A stretch of DNA of 64,000 bases from Bog-473 sp963730395 (GCA_963730395.1 CAVSSK010000007.1:62001-126000); one strand, 5' to 3'; shown: positions 15,622-24,145, numbered from the stretch's first letter. Numbers and translations are program-made. The notes: generated from the sequence alone by a model not told the origin.

Positions 15622-16191
15622 GTGACTGACGATCGGAAGGCTCCACGGGCACGGGTCGTCGAGACGCACATCTCCGTGCTCGTCTTCATGGGGGGCAGGG
15701 TCTACAAGCTCCGCAAGCCCGTTCATTTCGACTTTCTCGACTTCACCGACCGGGCCGTCCGCGAGGCGGACTGCCGGCGCGAGGTCGAGCTCAACCGCCG
15801 CCTGGCACCCGACGTCTACCTGGGTGTGGCCGACGTCGTGATGGACGGTGAGGCGATCGACCACATGGTGGTGATGCGAGCGCTGCCCGACGAGCGCCGC
15901 TTCGCGACGCTCGTGCGGGCCGGCGTGGACCTCGACGCCTCCCTGACGAGGATCGCGGCGTGCCTTGCGGCGTTCCATGCGGGCGCCCAGCGATCTCCTG
16001 CGATCTCTGCCGCGGGCACGGAGCGGGCCTTGCGAGCCCATTGGGACGCCAATTTCGACGAGACCGATCGCTTCGTCGGCACGGTCCTGGAGCCTTCGAT
16101 GGACCAGGAGATCCGCAGCTCGGTCTCGCGGTGGTTGTCGGCCCACGGCGCGCTGCTCGAGGAACGCGTCAGGCGCCGGACGGATCTGTGA
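15622..16191 (+). CDS. phosphotransferase-like/AAA-kinase protein, N-terminal part, before a frameshift
   Basis: About 180 residues match the N-terminal aminoglycoside-phosphotransferase-like half of proteins like M. tuberculosis Rv2004c (ETHISVLVFMGGRVYKLRKPVHFDFLDFT and CRREVELNRRLAPDVYLGVADVV). The frame ends with RVRRRTDL and TGA at 16189-16191, just where DGHGDL should follow. Removing one base near 16165-16180 restores ERVRRGRICDGHGDLQAEDIF. The starting GTG is 46 bases after the STAS gene. Rv2004c belongs to the DosR regulon, which fits the local regulatory sites. Confidence 0.75.
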   Translation: MTDDRKAPRARVVETHISVLVFMGGRVYKLRKPVHFDFLDFTDRAVREADCRREVELNRRLAPDVYLGVADVVMDGEAIDHMVVMRALPDERRFATLVRAGVDLDASLTRIAACLAAFHAGAQRSPAISAAGTERALRAHWDANFDETDRFVGTVLEPSMDQEIRSSVSRWLSAHGALLEERVRRRTDL

Positions 16192-17074
16192 CGGACACGG
16201 CGACCTGCAGGCGGAGGACATCTTCTGTCTCGACGACGGTGTCCGCATCCTGGACTGCATCGAATTCTCCGACGAGCTCCGCTACGGCGACGTGTGCGCC
16301 GACGTGGCCTTCCTGGCCATGGACCTCGAGCGCCTCGGCCGCCCGGATGCGGCAGCGCGGTTCGTCGTCGAGTACGAGTCGCAGTCAGGGGAGCACCTGC
16401 CGAGGCCGCTCTTGCACCACTTCATCGCCCAGCGGGCCTACGTGCGGGCCAAGGTGGCCTGCCTGCAGTTCGAGCAGGGGAACGAGGGCTCCGATCGCGA
16501 GGCCCGGGAATTGCACGCGCTGGCCCTTCGACACGTGCGGCGCGGCCGCCAGGTGCTGGCGCTGGTCGGTGGCCTCCCTGGTACCGGCAAGAGCACGCTG
16601 GCCGCTGGGCTGGCCGCCGAGACCGGATGGGTTCTTCTGCGCTCGGACGAGATCCGCCGCGAGGTGCAGCCCTCCGAGCCGACCTCCTCCGAGGCCGGGC
16701 GCTACACCCCTGCGGCCATCGGCGCCGTCTACGAGGAGCTGGTACGGCGGGCGCGCCAGCGCCTCGAAGCGGGCGAGGCGGTCATCCTCGACGCGTCGTG
16801 GATCGATGCGGCACAACGAGCGGCGGCAGCACGGGCAGCTTCTGACACGGCGAGCGAGCTCTTCGAGCTGTGCTGCATCTGTGACGACTCGGTCGCCACG
16901 GCGCGCATCGAAGAGCGGTCGAGCCGGAGCGAGGATGCCTCCGAGGCCACGCCGCAGGTGCGGGCCGTCATGGCCACAATGATGGATGCCTGGCCCTCGG
17001 CCTGCGCGATCGACACCTCGGCCCGTAGCCCCGCCGAGAGCCTCGCGTCCGCCCTGCGCGAGCTCGTCGGCTGA
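16175..17074 (+). CDS. phosphotransferase-like/AAA-kinase protein, C-terminal part
   Basis: This frame carries the rest of the same protein to TGA at 17072-17074. It contains the phosphotransferase catalytic loop DGHGDLQAEDIFCLDDG and DCIEFSDELRYGDVCADVAFLAMDL, then a P-loop kinase domain with Walker A GGLPGTGKST, SDEIRREV and ILDASWIDAAQR. Together with the part upstream it gives ~480 residues, the normal length for this two-domain family. No good independent start exists at the head of this part, so it is a continuation and not a separate gene. Confidence 0.78.
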   Translation, partial: AGRICDGHGDLQAEDIFCLDDGVRILDCIEFSDELRYGDVCADVAFLAMDLERLGRPDAAARFVVEYESQSGEHLPRPLLHHFIAQRAYVRAKVACLQFEQGNEGSDREARELHALALRHVRRGRQVLALVGGLPGTGKSTLAAGLAAETGWVLLRSDEIRREVQPSEPTSSEAGRYTPAAIGAVYEELVRRARQRLEAGEAVILDASWIDAAQRAAAARAASDTASELFELCCICDDSVATARIEERSSRSEDASEATPQVRAVMATMMDAWPSACAIDTSARSPAESLASALRELVG

Positions 17075-17105
17075 GGTGGCCGGGGGGACCTGGCCCCACG
17101 GCAAA

Positions 17106-17122
17106 AGAGGCGTTCGACCCTA
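17106..17122 (+). promoter_or_regulatory. DevR/DosR-like box C (weaker)
   Basis: AGAGGCGTTCGACCCTA is identical to box D at 13 of 17 positions and keeps GTTCG and CCCTA. It is 69 bases before a 49-residue small gene, in the 116-base gap after the kinase gene. It is weaker than boxes A, B, D and E. Confidence 0.35.
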
Positions 17123-17190
17123 GGTGCGGCCGCTTCCGCGCGGTCCAATGAGGAGGGGCGGCAGTGGCCGCCCGAGCAAAGGAGGACGCC

Positions 17191-17340
17191 ATGCACCACC
17201 CCACGACTCGCCTGGCCACCCGAGCGACCCGTCGCACGCAGAAGCCCTCGCTCGACCCCTACGTCCTCGATGACGTTGCCTTCACGCTCTCCGACATCCT
17301 CCGCGCACGAGGGCAGAGCGAGCCGTCGGCCGTCCGCTGA
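17191..17340 (+). CDS. small protein (49 residues), unknown
   Basis: ATG 17191 to TGA 17340 encodes 49 residues: a basic, Thr/Arg-rich start (MHHPTTRLATRATRRTQ) and an acidic/hydrophobic middle (LDPYVLDDVAFTLSDILRARG). A very good ribosome site, AAAGGAGG, ends 6 bases before the ATG. No known family is recognised. Placed between two DevR-like boxes (C upstream, D downstream), it is a candidate small stress protein. Confidence 0.55.
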   Translation: MHHPTTRLATRATRRTQKPSLDPYVLDDVAFTLSDILRARGQSEPSAVR

Positions 17341-17367
17341 GGACTGTGACCGGCCAATCCGAGGAGT

Positions 17368-17384
17368 GGGGACGTTCGGCCCTA
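17368..17384 (+). promoter_or_regulatory. DevR/DosR-like box D (best match)
   Basis: GGGGACGTTCGGCCCTA: the core GGGAC-GTTC-GGCCC differs from a perfect GGGAC-N4-GTCCC inverted repeat by one base. It lies 74 bases before the start of the lysine-rich coiled-coil gene at 17459. This is the closest match in the window to the known mycobacterial DosR core. Confidence 0.6.
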
Positions 17385-17458
17385 TCTCCTGGGCCGTACC
17401 CGCTACACGCTGATCTGTACGCACAGCCACGATCACGGTTGAGCAAGGAGGAGATGCC

Positions 17459-17830
17459 ATGCCGAAAGCCCCGTCCAAGAAGGCCCCGTCCAAGAAGGCC
17501 CCGTCCAAGACCGCCCACAAGGACACGACTGTTCAAGAGCAGGAGACATCGCAGCTGGTCACCTCGATGACGGGAAGCCTGGACCAGTGGAGGACCCGGA
17601 TCGACGAGCTCAAAGTCCAGGTTGACCTGGCCAAGCTCGATACCCGCGAGCGTGCGACGAAGCAGCTGGACCTCGCGCAGAACGCCTGCCTGGCGGCCTA
17701 CTCGAAGTTGCGCGACGCCGGCCATGACGCCATCACGAACGCCGACACCCTTCGTGAGGGCGTGCAAAAGCTCCTGAACGACATCAAGGAAGCCTTCGAG
17801 GCGGCGCAAGCCGTCATCACCCGGGGCTGA
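17459..17830 (+). CDS. lysine-rich-tailed coiled-coil protein, unknown
   Basis: A 123-residue protein with a basic N-terminal tail made of three APSKK units (encoded by three near-identical 15-bp repeats, 17468-17512), then a long amphipathic helix region (DQWRTRIDELKVQVDLAKLDTRERATKQLDLAQN) and a helical C-terminus. The tail could bind nucleic acid or polyphosphate; the rest looks like a helical bundle. AAGGAGGAG upstream fixes ATG 17459. Box D lies upstream. No family is recognised. Confidence 0.7.
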   Translation: MPKAPSKKAPSKKAPSKTAHKDTTVQEQETSQLVTSMTGSLDQWRTRIDELKVQVDLAKLDTRERATKQLDLAQNACLAAYSKLRDAGHDAITNADTLREGVQKLLNDIKEAFEAAQAVITRG

Positions 17831-17845
17831 TCCGGGCAAGGGGGC

Positions 17846-18046
17846 TCAGTCGGCGGAAGGACTGGCGTGCTCGACGATTGCGTCGGTACCGGGGAAGAAC
17901 AGGGTCTCGTGCCCACTGTCGTCCCACCGGACCAGGTACGGCGGTCCACCCTCGGAGCCCCGCACCTCCAAGACCCGGCAGGCCCGCACGGCCTGGCCGG
18001 TGTGACGGCCGCGAATGACGATCCGGTCTCCGGAGTTTGCGTCCAT
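17846..18046 (-). CDS. DUF1918 protein
   Basis: A 66-residue beta-rich protein: GDRIVIRGRHTGQAVRACRVLEVRGSEGGPPYLVRWDDSGHETLFFPGTDAIVEH. This is the DUF1918 pattern (GDxxxxxxxxxG...R.G.I.EV.G..G.PPY.VRW.D.GH..L..PG.D). M. tuberculosis Rv0569, a member of this family, belongs to the DosR regulon. A GGAGG site precedes ATG 18046. The promoter gap shared with the ABC operon contains box E. Confidence 0.85.
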   Translation of the reverse strand: MDANSGDRIVIRGRHTGQAVRACRVLEVRGSEGGPPYLVRWDDSGHETLFFPGTDAIVEHASPSAD

Positions 18047-18095
18047 AGATCCTCCTTCCGCCCTCTCCATCATCGAATCGCCGGGCATGGTGAAA

Positions 18096-18112
18096 CAGGG
18101 CCGAAGGTCCTG
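18096..18112. promoter_or_regulatory. DevR/DosR-like box E
   Basis: CAGGGCCGAAGGTCCTG; read on the minus strand the core is AGGACCTTCGGCCCT, the same as box A over 14 bases. The site is nearly a palindrome. It sits 50 bases before the DUF1918 start and 37 bases before the ABC permease start, so it could serve both directions. Confidence 0.55.
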
Positions 18113-18148
18113 CTGTCGCCAGGTTGCGATCGACGCGGGGGAGGCGGG

Positions 18149-19267
18149 ATGTCGCTCGCCGCTCTGATCCTCAAGAACCTGTGGTCCAAGAAGGCCCGGT
18201 CCATCGGCATCGCCTTCGCCATCGGTGTTGCTGTCATGACGGTCGTGACGCTGACCGTGGTCAGCAGTGGGTTGGAGGCGTCGGCGGCGGCCGTGCTGAC
18301 GCTCGGCAAGGCGGACTTCACCGTGGCGCAGAACGGCGTCTCGGAGATCCTGTACTCCAACCTCGACCAGACGGAGCTGCGGGCGGTGCAGTCGACGCCC
18401 GGGGTGCACAGCGCGGTGGGGGTGCTCCTCGAGACCGAGCACCTCAACGCGGCGAACCCCCTCTTCATTGAGATCGGGATCCCACCCGACCAGCAGCGCC
18501 AGTTCGGCGTCACCGTCGTCGGGGGCCGGTCGTACACTGCGGGGGCCAGCCACGAGATGATGCTGGGCTGGCGGGCGGCCCAGGACTTCGGCCTCCACGT
18601 CGGCGACCGCTTCAATGCCAACGGGACGTGGAACACCGTGGTCGGGATCTACTCGACGGGGATCTCCTACGGCGACCTGGGGGGCATGTTCCCGTTGACG
18701 GCGCTGCAGACCTACAACCGGGTCCCGGGCGCCGTCACTCTGGTCTTCGTCCAGCTCGAGCCGGGTGCCTCGGTCACCAAGGTGGAGAAGACGATCACGA
18801 CCGAGCACCCCGAGATGACGACGATCCGGACCGCGTCGCAATTCGGGAGAGCCGACCGCAATCTCGTGTTCCTGCAGGCAGCGGTGACCGGGAGCACCAT
18901 CCTGGCCATCGTGATCGGCGCCGTCATCGTGGGGAACACGATGCTCTTGTCGCTGTTCGAGCGAACCAGGGAGTTCGGCCTCCTGCGGGCCATCGGCTGG
19001 ACCCGCCGTCGCGTGGTGGCCCTCGTGGTCGGCGAGGGAGTGGTGCTGGCACTGATCGGCGCGGCGGTGGGGGTCGGGCTCTCCTTCGCGGCCACGGACG
19101 CGCTCGAGCGCCTGCCGCAACTCAACGGCGTCCTGCACGCCAACTACACCCAAGAGGCCTTCTGGCGCGGGCTCTACACCGGGCTCGGGATGGCCGTCAT
19201 CGGGGCGCTCTACCCGGCCCTGCGCGCCGCGAACCTCAAACCGCTCAAGGCGCTGAGCCGTGAGTGA
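18149..19267 (+). CDS. ABC transporter permease (FtsX/MacB/LolC type)
   Basis: A 372-residue membrane protein: one N-terminal membrane segment (SIGIAFAIGVAVMTVVTLTVV), a large external domain (~45-255), then three C-terminal segments with the FtsX-family signature VGNTMLLSLFERTREFGLLRAIGWTRRRV. Such permeases transport lipids or peptides, or transmit force to cell-wall enzymes. A GGGGGAGG ribosome site precedes ATG 18149. The ATPase gene starts within its last codons (19260). The operon begins 37 bases after DevR-like box E. Confidence 0.85.
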   Translation: MSLAALILKNLWSKKARSIGIAFAIGVAVMTVVTLTVVSSGLEASAAAVLTLGKADFTVAQNGVSEILYSNLDQTELRAVQSTPGVHSAVGVLLETEHLNAANPLFIEIGIPPDQQRQFGVTVVGGRSYTAGASHEMMLGWRAAQDFGLHVGDRFNANGTWNTVVGIYSTGISYGDLGGMFPLTALQTYNRVPGAVTLVFVQLEPGASVTKVEKTITTEHPEMTTIRTASQFGRADRNLVFLQAAVTGSTILAIVIGAVIVGNTMLLSLFERTREFGLLRAIGWTRRRVVALVVGEGVVLALIGAAVGVGLSFAATDALERLPQLNGVLHANYTQEAFWRGLYTGLGMAVIGALYPALRAANLKPLKALSRE

Positions 19268-20027
19268 CGCCGGTGCCGGCCCGATGCCGGCCGTCGAGGT
19301 GCAGGGGCTGGAGAAGACGTACGACGACGGGCTCATCCGGGCGCTCGACGGCGTCGACCTCACCGTCGCGGCGCAGGAGTTCGCCGCCATCACGGGCCAC
19401 TCCGGGTGCGGGAAGTCGACACTGCTCCACCTGCTGGCCGCCCTGGACACTCCCACCAAGGGTTCGATCAAGGTCAGCGGAAACGACGTTGTCCACCTGC
19501 ACCACGCCAGCCGCTTCCGGCGCGAAGAGGTTGGTCTCGTGTTCCAGCTCCACAACCTGCTGCCGCGGCTCTCGGTCCGCGAGAACGTGGAGATCGCCAT
19601 GTCGGGATCGCGGCGCCCGCACCGCCAGCGCCCGGCCTATGCCGACGAGCTCCTGGCGGAAGTGGGCCTCGGTGGCCTGAGCAACCGTCTTCCGACACAG
19701 CTGTCGGGGGGCGAGCGCCAGAGGGTCGCCATCGCACGCGCGCTCGCCAACGACCCGCCGGTGCTGTTGGCCGACGAGCCGACCGGCAGTCTGGACAGCG
19801 CCTCGGTCGACGTCGTGCTCGCGCTGTTCCGGCGTCTGCGCCGGGAGCGGCAGACGACGATCGTGCTCGTCACCCATGATGAGGCCGTGGCGAGCGCCGC
19901 TGACCGCATCGTCCACATGGTCGACGGACGGGTCGTCCCTGGTGAGGGGCACAGGTCGTTGGGAGCGAGCTCCGCCCCTGAGGGTCAAAGCTCCGCTGAT
20001 CAATGCTGGCGCGACGGAGGCTCGTGA
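19260..20027 (+). CDS. ABC transporter ATP-binding protein (LolD/MacB type)
   Basis: A 255-residue ATPase with Walker A GHSGCGKST, Q-loop VFQLHNLLPRLSV, signature LSGGERQR, Walker B VLLADEPTGSLDS and H-loop VTHD. The Q-loop and LADEPTG form mark the MacB/LolD/FtsE subfamily, matching the FtsX-type permease. GTG 19260 overlaps the permease end by 8 bases. The C-terminal ~25 residues are a low-complexity tail and overlap the convergent CBS gene by 28 bases. Confidence 0.88.
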   Translation: MSDAGAGPMPAVEVQGLEKTYDDGLIRALDGVDLTVAAQEFAAITGHSGCGKSTLLHLLAALDTPTKGSIKVSGNDVVHLHHASRFRREEVGLVFQLHNLLPRLSVRENVEIAMSGSRRPHRQRPAYADELLAEVGLGGLSNRLPTQLSGGERQRVAIARALANDPPVLLADEPTGSLDSASVDVVLALFRRLRRERQTTIVLVTHDEAVASAADRIVHMVDGRVVPGEGHRSLGASSAPEGQSSADQCWRDGGS

Positions 20028-20497
20028 GAGGTCGGCTGCGTGGCCTCGTTCCCGCTGCGCAGCATGATGTCGGCGAACTTCGCGTAGAGGGCCATCGGTT
20101 CCTGGGAGCGCACGAGGACGTCGAACAGCTCCGCCATAGACACGACGCCACTCGGCCGTTCGGAGATGTCGAGCACGACGAGGTGACGGATGCCGAGGCT
20201 CACCATGAGCGCCGCCGCCTCGGCGACGCTCGCTGACGGCGGCGCCCAATTCGGATGCTCGGACGCCACGGCTGCAACCGCGTCCTCGGGACGCATGCCC
20301 TGTGCACAGGCACGGACGATGTCGAGCTCGGTGACGACGCGCAAGGGTTGCTCCTCCACGATGGCGCACGAGACCCCGTCCTTCACCATCGCTGACGCCA
20401 CCTCGGCCAGCGTGTCCGCGGCAGACACCACGGTCGGCGGGCGTAGGTGCATGCCCCCGAGCGTCGCATCGAGGCCTTCGAAGGAACGGTTGCTCAT
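20000..20497 (-). CDS. two-CBS-domain protein
   Basis: A 165-residue protein made of two CBS motifs: first MHLRPPTVVSAADTLAEVASAMVKDGVSCAIVEE...VTELDIVRACAQG, second WAPPSASVAEAAALMVSLGIRHLVVLD...GVVSMAELFDVLV. CBS pairs bind adenine nucleotides. A stand-alone CBS protein, Rv2626c (HRP1), is a well-known DosR-regulon member of M. tuberculosis; this one may be its counterpart here. ATG 20497. A weaker DevR-like site lies 204 bases upstream (20701-20717). Confidence 0.82.
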   Translation of the reverse strand: MSNRSFEGLDATLGGMHLRPPTVVSAADTLAEVASAMVKDGVSCAIVEEQPLRVVTELDIVRACAQGMRPEDAVAAVASEHPNWAPPSASVAEAAALMVSLGIRHLVVLDISERPSGVVSMAELFDVLVRSQEPMALYAKFADIMLRSGNEATQPTSHEPPSRQH

Positions 20498-20700
20498 GGT
20501 CACACCCTCGGGGCTGGGACTGCCGACCGGCAGCGGGACTTCGTTCCGGTGGACAGTACCGGGCGCCCACGGGGCCCAGCATCGGCGCCACCCCGGAATT
20601 GGAAAATGGCGACCGAGGGGGGTGGCCGCCATTCTCCAAGCACCGTTGTCTGGGAAGAGGAGGGTGCCCCAGCTATTCTGCAACCGGGCCTGCGCCGGGG

Positions 20701-20717
20701 GTAGAGCCGAAAGTAAC
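20701..20717 (-). promoter_or_regulatory. DevR/DosR-like box G (weaker)
   Basis: On the minus strand GTTACTTTCGGCTCTAC: it keeps AC-n-TTTCGG and CTCTA of the shared element but lacks the GGG start. It is 204 bases before the CBS gene start and is far for a promoter site, so it is a weak candidate. Confidence 0.3.
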
Positions 20718-20796
20718 GGATTGCGGCCGGTCGGCCCCCCCGTGACCAGGACCAATGGCCATGGTCAGGCGGTCGGAGCGGTGCGAGAGTAGAGCC

Positions 20797-22098
20797 ATGC
20801 CCACCGTGTGCTCCGCTGAAGAGGCCGTCTCCCTGATCCGCCCGGTCGACATGATCGGGTTCGGGCTGGGTCCGGCCAACCCGGACACGTTCCTGGCCGC
20901 CCTGGGGTCCCGCGACGACTGGCAGGACCTGCAACTCGGGGGGGCACTGTGCCTCAACTTCTACGAGGTCTTCACCAAGCCCGGCGTCACGTACCGCTGC
21001 GGGTTCTTCGGGCCGGCGGAGCGGCTCCTGCACTCCATGGGGCACCGGGTCGAGTTGGTTCCGGGTGGTTTCCGCCAGATGGCGCCGATCCTGGCCAAGT
21101 TCTCACCACGGGTCATGGTCGTGCAGGCCGCGCCACCCGACGAGTACGGGAACGTGAACCTGTCGCTGCACATGGGCGCCACCCGTCCCGAGCTCATCCG
21201 TGCCGGTCAGGATCCCGATCGGCTCCTGATCGTCGAAGTGAACCCCAACCTGCCCCGGACCAAGAGCCTGCCGCCCGAGTACGACAACACCATCTCCCTC
21301 GACGTCGTCGACGTGCTGGTCGAGACGAACGCGACGCCCTTCGCCCTGACCGAGCCCCCGACCGACGAGGCGGACGCGGCGATTGCGCGCAATGCACTGG
21401 CCTATGTGAAGAACGGGTCGACACTGCAGACGGGTATCGGAGCGATCCCCAACATCGTGGCCACGGAGCTGGCCAAGGGACCGCTGGGCGGGTTCGGCGT
21501 CCACTCCGAGATGTTCACCAACGGCCTCATGCGGCTGCACCAGGCGGGCAAGGTCACCAACGACGCCAAGGGGGTCTTCGACGGGGTCTCGGTCACGACC
21601 TTCGCCCTCGGCACGCCCGAGCTCTACGGATGGCTCGACAACAACGACGACGTGGCCTTCCTCCCGGTGGAGACGGTCAATGACCCGACGGTCATCGCCC
21701 AGAACGCCAACCTGGTCTCCATCAACGGGGCGTTGTCGGTCGACCTCTACGGGCAGGTGGTGGCCGACAACATCGGCGAACGGCAGATCTCGGGTGTCGG
21801 CGGCCACGAGGACTTCGTGGCCGGGGCGGAGCTGCACCTCGACGCCCACTCGCTCATCTGCCTCCATTCCACGGCTGTGCACGAGGGCGAGGTCGTCTCC
21901 CGCATCGTCGGCCTCCTGCCCGAGGGCTCGGTCGTGTCCACCCCGCGTCACCACACCGGCGTGGTGATCACCGAGTACGGCTCCGCCGAGTTGACCGGGC
22001 TGACGGTGAGCGAGCGCGCCCACCTGCTGGTCGAGATCGCCCACCCAGACTTCCGGGACGACCTGCGCAAGGTGGCCGACGAGCTGGGCCGGCGCTGA
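20797..22098 (+). CDS. acetyl-CoA hydrolase/CoA-transferase (4-hydroxybutyrate CoA-transferase type)
   Basis: A 433-residue class I CoA-transferase. The catalytic glutamate is in FGVHSEMFTNG (about residue 238); other family marks are GFGLGPANPDTFL, GIGAIPNIVATEL, GVGGHEDFVAGA and VVITEYGSAELTGLTVSERA. The family moves CoA between acetate and short acids such as 4-hydroxybutyrate, succinate or propionate. ATG 20797 (MPTVCSAEEA) fits the family start. It lies 11 bases before the convergent sulfatase end. Confidence 0.85.
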   Translation: MPTVCSAEEAVSLIRPVDMIGFGLGPANPDTFLAALGSRDDWQDLQLGGALCLNFYEVFTKPGVTYRCGFFGPAERLLHSMGHRVELVPGGFRQMAPILAKFSPRVMVVQAAPPDEYGNVNLSLHMGATRPELIRAGQDPDRLLIVEVNPNLPRTKSLPPEYDNTISLDVVDVLVETNATPFALTEPPTDEADAAIARNALAYVKNGSTLQTGIGAIPNIVATELAKGPLGGFGVHSEMFTNGLMRLHQAGKVTNDAKGVFDGVSVTTFALGTPELYGWLDNNDDVAFLPVETVNDPTVIAQNANLVSINGALSVDLYGQVVADNIGERQISGVGGHEDFVAGAELHLDAHSLICLHSTAVHEGEVVSRIVGLLPEGSVVSTPRHHTGVVITEYGSAELTGLTVSERAHLLVEIAHPDFRDDLRKVADELGRR

Positions 22099-22109
22099 GC
22101 GGCCGCCGC

Positions 22110-23687
22110 TCAGCTCGCCGCCATCGGAGCCGGCTTGTTGGGCCACTCGCGGAACGTGGCGTGGTGTCGCCCGATCTCGCCGATGATGGCGTCGATGTAG
22201 ACGAGCTTGCGGATCATGTACGAGCGCGTCTCCTTCGGATCGAGGTACAGGTTGTGGAGGCGTCCGTAGCCGTAGCGCTGCACCACACCGGTGAACCCGC
22301 CCGGGTTGAGGACGTCGGTGTCGTCGTCCGAGATGGAGGACACGAGGTACTTGTACTCGCCGACCCGGAGCGCCGAGTACTGCGAGGTGAGCCAGTAGTG
22401 CTGGTGCTTCCGGTTTGACACGACCTCGCCATCGTCGCCGGCCAGAAGGAACGAGAGCTGATCGACCGCGTCGATGTAGCGGTCGGCGGGCATCCGATCT
22501 GCTGCTCCCGCCATCGACAGACAGGTGGCGAAGAGGTCGAGGAGGTGCACCAGGCCGTCGCTTGATCGCCCCGGCTCGACCATGCCGGGCCACGACACGA
22601 CGGCCGGCACCCGCACCCCTCCTTCCCACGTCGACCCCTTCGCACAGCGGAAGGGCGTGAACGCGGAGTCGGGCCAGGTCTCCATTTCGGGCCCGTTGTC
22701 GGACGAGATCACCACCATGGTCGACTCGAGTTGACCCGTTCGCTCGAGTGCAGCGACCAACCGGCCGCAGATGTCGTCCAGTTCGACGATGGCGTCCTTG
22801 TAGGGGTGCCGGGCGGGGGAGCTGCCGAGGAAGTCCGGATGCGGGTAGTTGTCGAAGTGGGCACCCCGGGTGCAGTGGTAGAGGAACCAAGGGTCGGCCG
22901 ACCCTGACATCTGCTCGATGAACTGCTCGGAGTAGGCGCACCACTTGTCGTCAAGGAGCGAGAGGACGGGGACCGTCACCTCCTCGACCTCCTCCAGCGG
23001 GCCGTTGCGGGTGGCATGGACGAAGCACTTGTTGAACGGCATGTTCCGGACCCATTCCGTGCGGTCCTCGCTGTAGACCACTTCGGGGAAGAAGTACGGG
23101 TCCCGCCACTCCGTGTACATGTCCGACACCGACAAGAACCCGTAGAAGTCGTCGAACCCGACGTTCTGCGGCTGGCTCTCGTGGTTCTCGCCCATGTGCC
23201 ACTTCCCGACCGCCTGCGTGACATAGCCGGTGTCGGAGAGGAGCTGCGGGAGGGTGACCTCCCCGCTCAGCCCGCCCGGCATGCCGTACATCGGTGGAAC
23301 CAGCAGGCCGTGCCGCATCGGGAGGCGGCCCGTCATGATGGAGGCCCGAGTGGGCGTGCACGACGGCTCGCTGTAGCACGACGTGAGGAGCATCCCCTCC
23401 CGGGCGATACGGTCGATGTTCGGTGTCGGCGCACCGACCGCGACCCCCCCGCCGTAGCACCCGAAGTCCCCCCACCCCACGTCGTCCATCAGGATGACGA
23501 CGACGTTCGGGCGCCGCCCCGTGCGCGAGGCGAACTCGGCCATCTTGGCCGCCGCCGCCTCGTCGCGGCCGGGGACAACGAAGGCGGGCTCCCGGTTGGC
23601 CGCCACCGCGCGCGTCGCGCCCGTGACGGGGTCCACGCCCGACGCCTTCCGGTGCTCGGCACCCTCTCCTGCCCTCTGGTCGTTCAT
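22110..23687 (-). CDS. sulfatase (arylsulfatase A family)
   Basis: A 525-residue alkaline-phosphatase-fold sulfatase. VVVILMDDVGWGDFGCYGG provides the metal-binding DD, CTPTRASIMTG the C-x-P-x-R formylglycine site, GKWHMG the lysine/histidine, and ISSDNGPE the second metal site. It hydrolyses sulfate esters. No signal peptide is visible; the ~45 N-terminal residues are polar, so it is probably cytosolic or exported by another route. A formylglycine-generating enzyme is needed and is not in this window. ATG 23687. Confidence 0.88.
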   Translation of the reverse strand: MNDQRAGEGAEHRKASGVDPVTGATRAVAANREPAFVVPGRDEAAAAKMAEFASRTGRRPNVVVILMDDVGWGDFGCYGGGVAVGAPTPNIDRIAREGMLLTSCYSEPSCTPTRASIMTGRLPMRHGLLVPPMYGMPGGLSGEVTLPQLLSDTGYVTQAVGKWHMGENHESQPQNVGFDDFYGFLSVSDMYTEWRDPYFFPEVVYSEDRTEWVRNMPFNKCFVHATRNGPLEEVEEVTVPVLSLLDDKWCAYSEQFIEQMSGSADPWFLYHCTRGAHFDNYPHPDFLGSSPARHPYKDAIVELDDICGRLVAALERTGQLESTMVVISSDNGPEMETWPDSAFTPFRCAKGSTWEGGVRVPAVVSWPGMVEPGRSSDGLVHLLDLFATCLSMAGAADRMPADRYIDAVDQLSFLLAGDDGEVVSNRKHQHYWLTSQYSALRVGEYKYLVSSISDDDTDVLNPGGFTGVVQRYGYGRLHNLYLDPKETRSYMIRKLVYIDAIIGEIGRHHATFREWPNKPAPMAAS

Positions 23688-24145
23688 GTCCACTCCTTGT
23701 CGACTCCGTGGGAGGCACATGCTGCCCCGTCCGCCGACCGCGTGCAGGTGGAGTCCCCGCTCGAGACGGTCATTTCCACGGAAAGCGGCAGCGAGCCTCG
23801 TTACCCGCAGCCGGGTGGCCATTGCAGATCCGTGGGAATAGCGAAACTTCCCGATTTCCGACATACGAGTGCCGCCGACGCTCCGAACCCCAATTCAGGG
23901 AACGGAGGATCGGATGCAGACATCGGGCAAGAGACGGACTGCGCAACCGGAGAGCACCCCTCCCTCGTGGCTCTCCCTATGGACCGAGCACCCTGTGGAG
24001 GTCCGCCTGGGTTCTGTCGGCCCTCCATCCCGAATGCACCCACGAGACCACCCGATTGGAGTGCGGTGAGGGTGCGCCGCGGTCATGCGACCAGGTGGAT
24101 CTCAGCGCCGAACACAGCGAAGCGAGCCCAAAGAAGGGATGCACC
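23688..24145. other. 458-base gap with a possible small ORF and a weak box
   Basis: No known gene is recognised. One candidate is an ATG at 23914, after a GGAGG site, giving 51 codons to TGA 24069 (MQTSGKRRTAQPESTPPSWL...); it is basic, proline-rich and unlike any family I know. A poor match to the DevR-like element occurs at 24009-24025. The gap must also hold the promoters of the divergent sulfatase gene and of the Tat/DUF4331 operon. Confidence 0.3.

Noticed and set aside
24009..24025. GGGTTCTGTCGGCCCTC as an eighth DevR-like box
   Set aside because: Only 12 of 17 positions match box D and the left half is poor. It also lies inside a possible small ORF. Kept as a note only.
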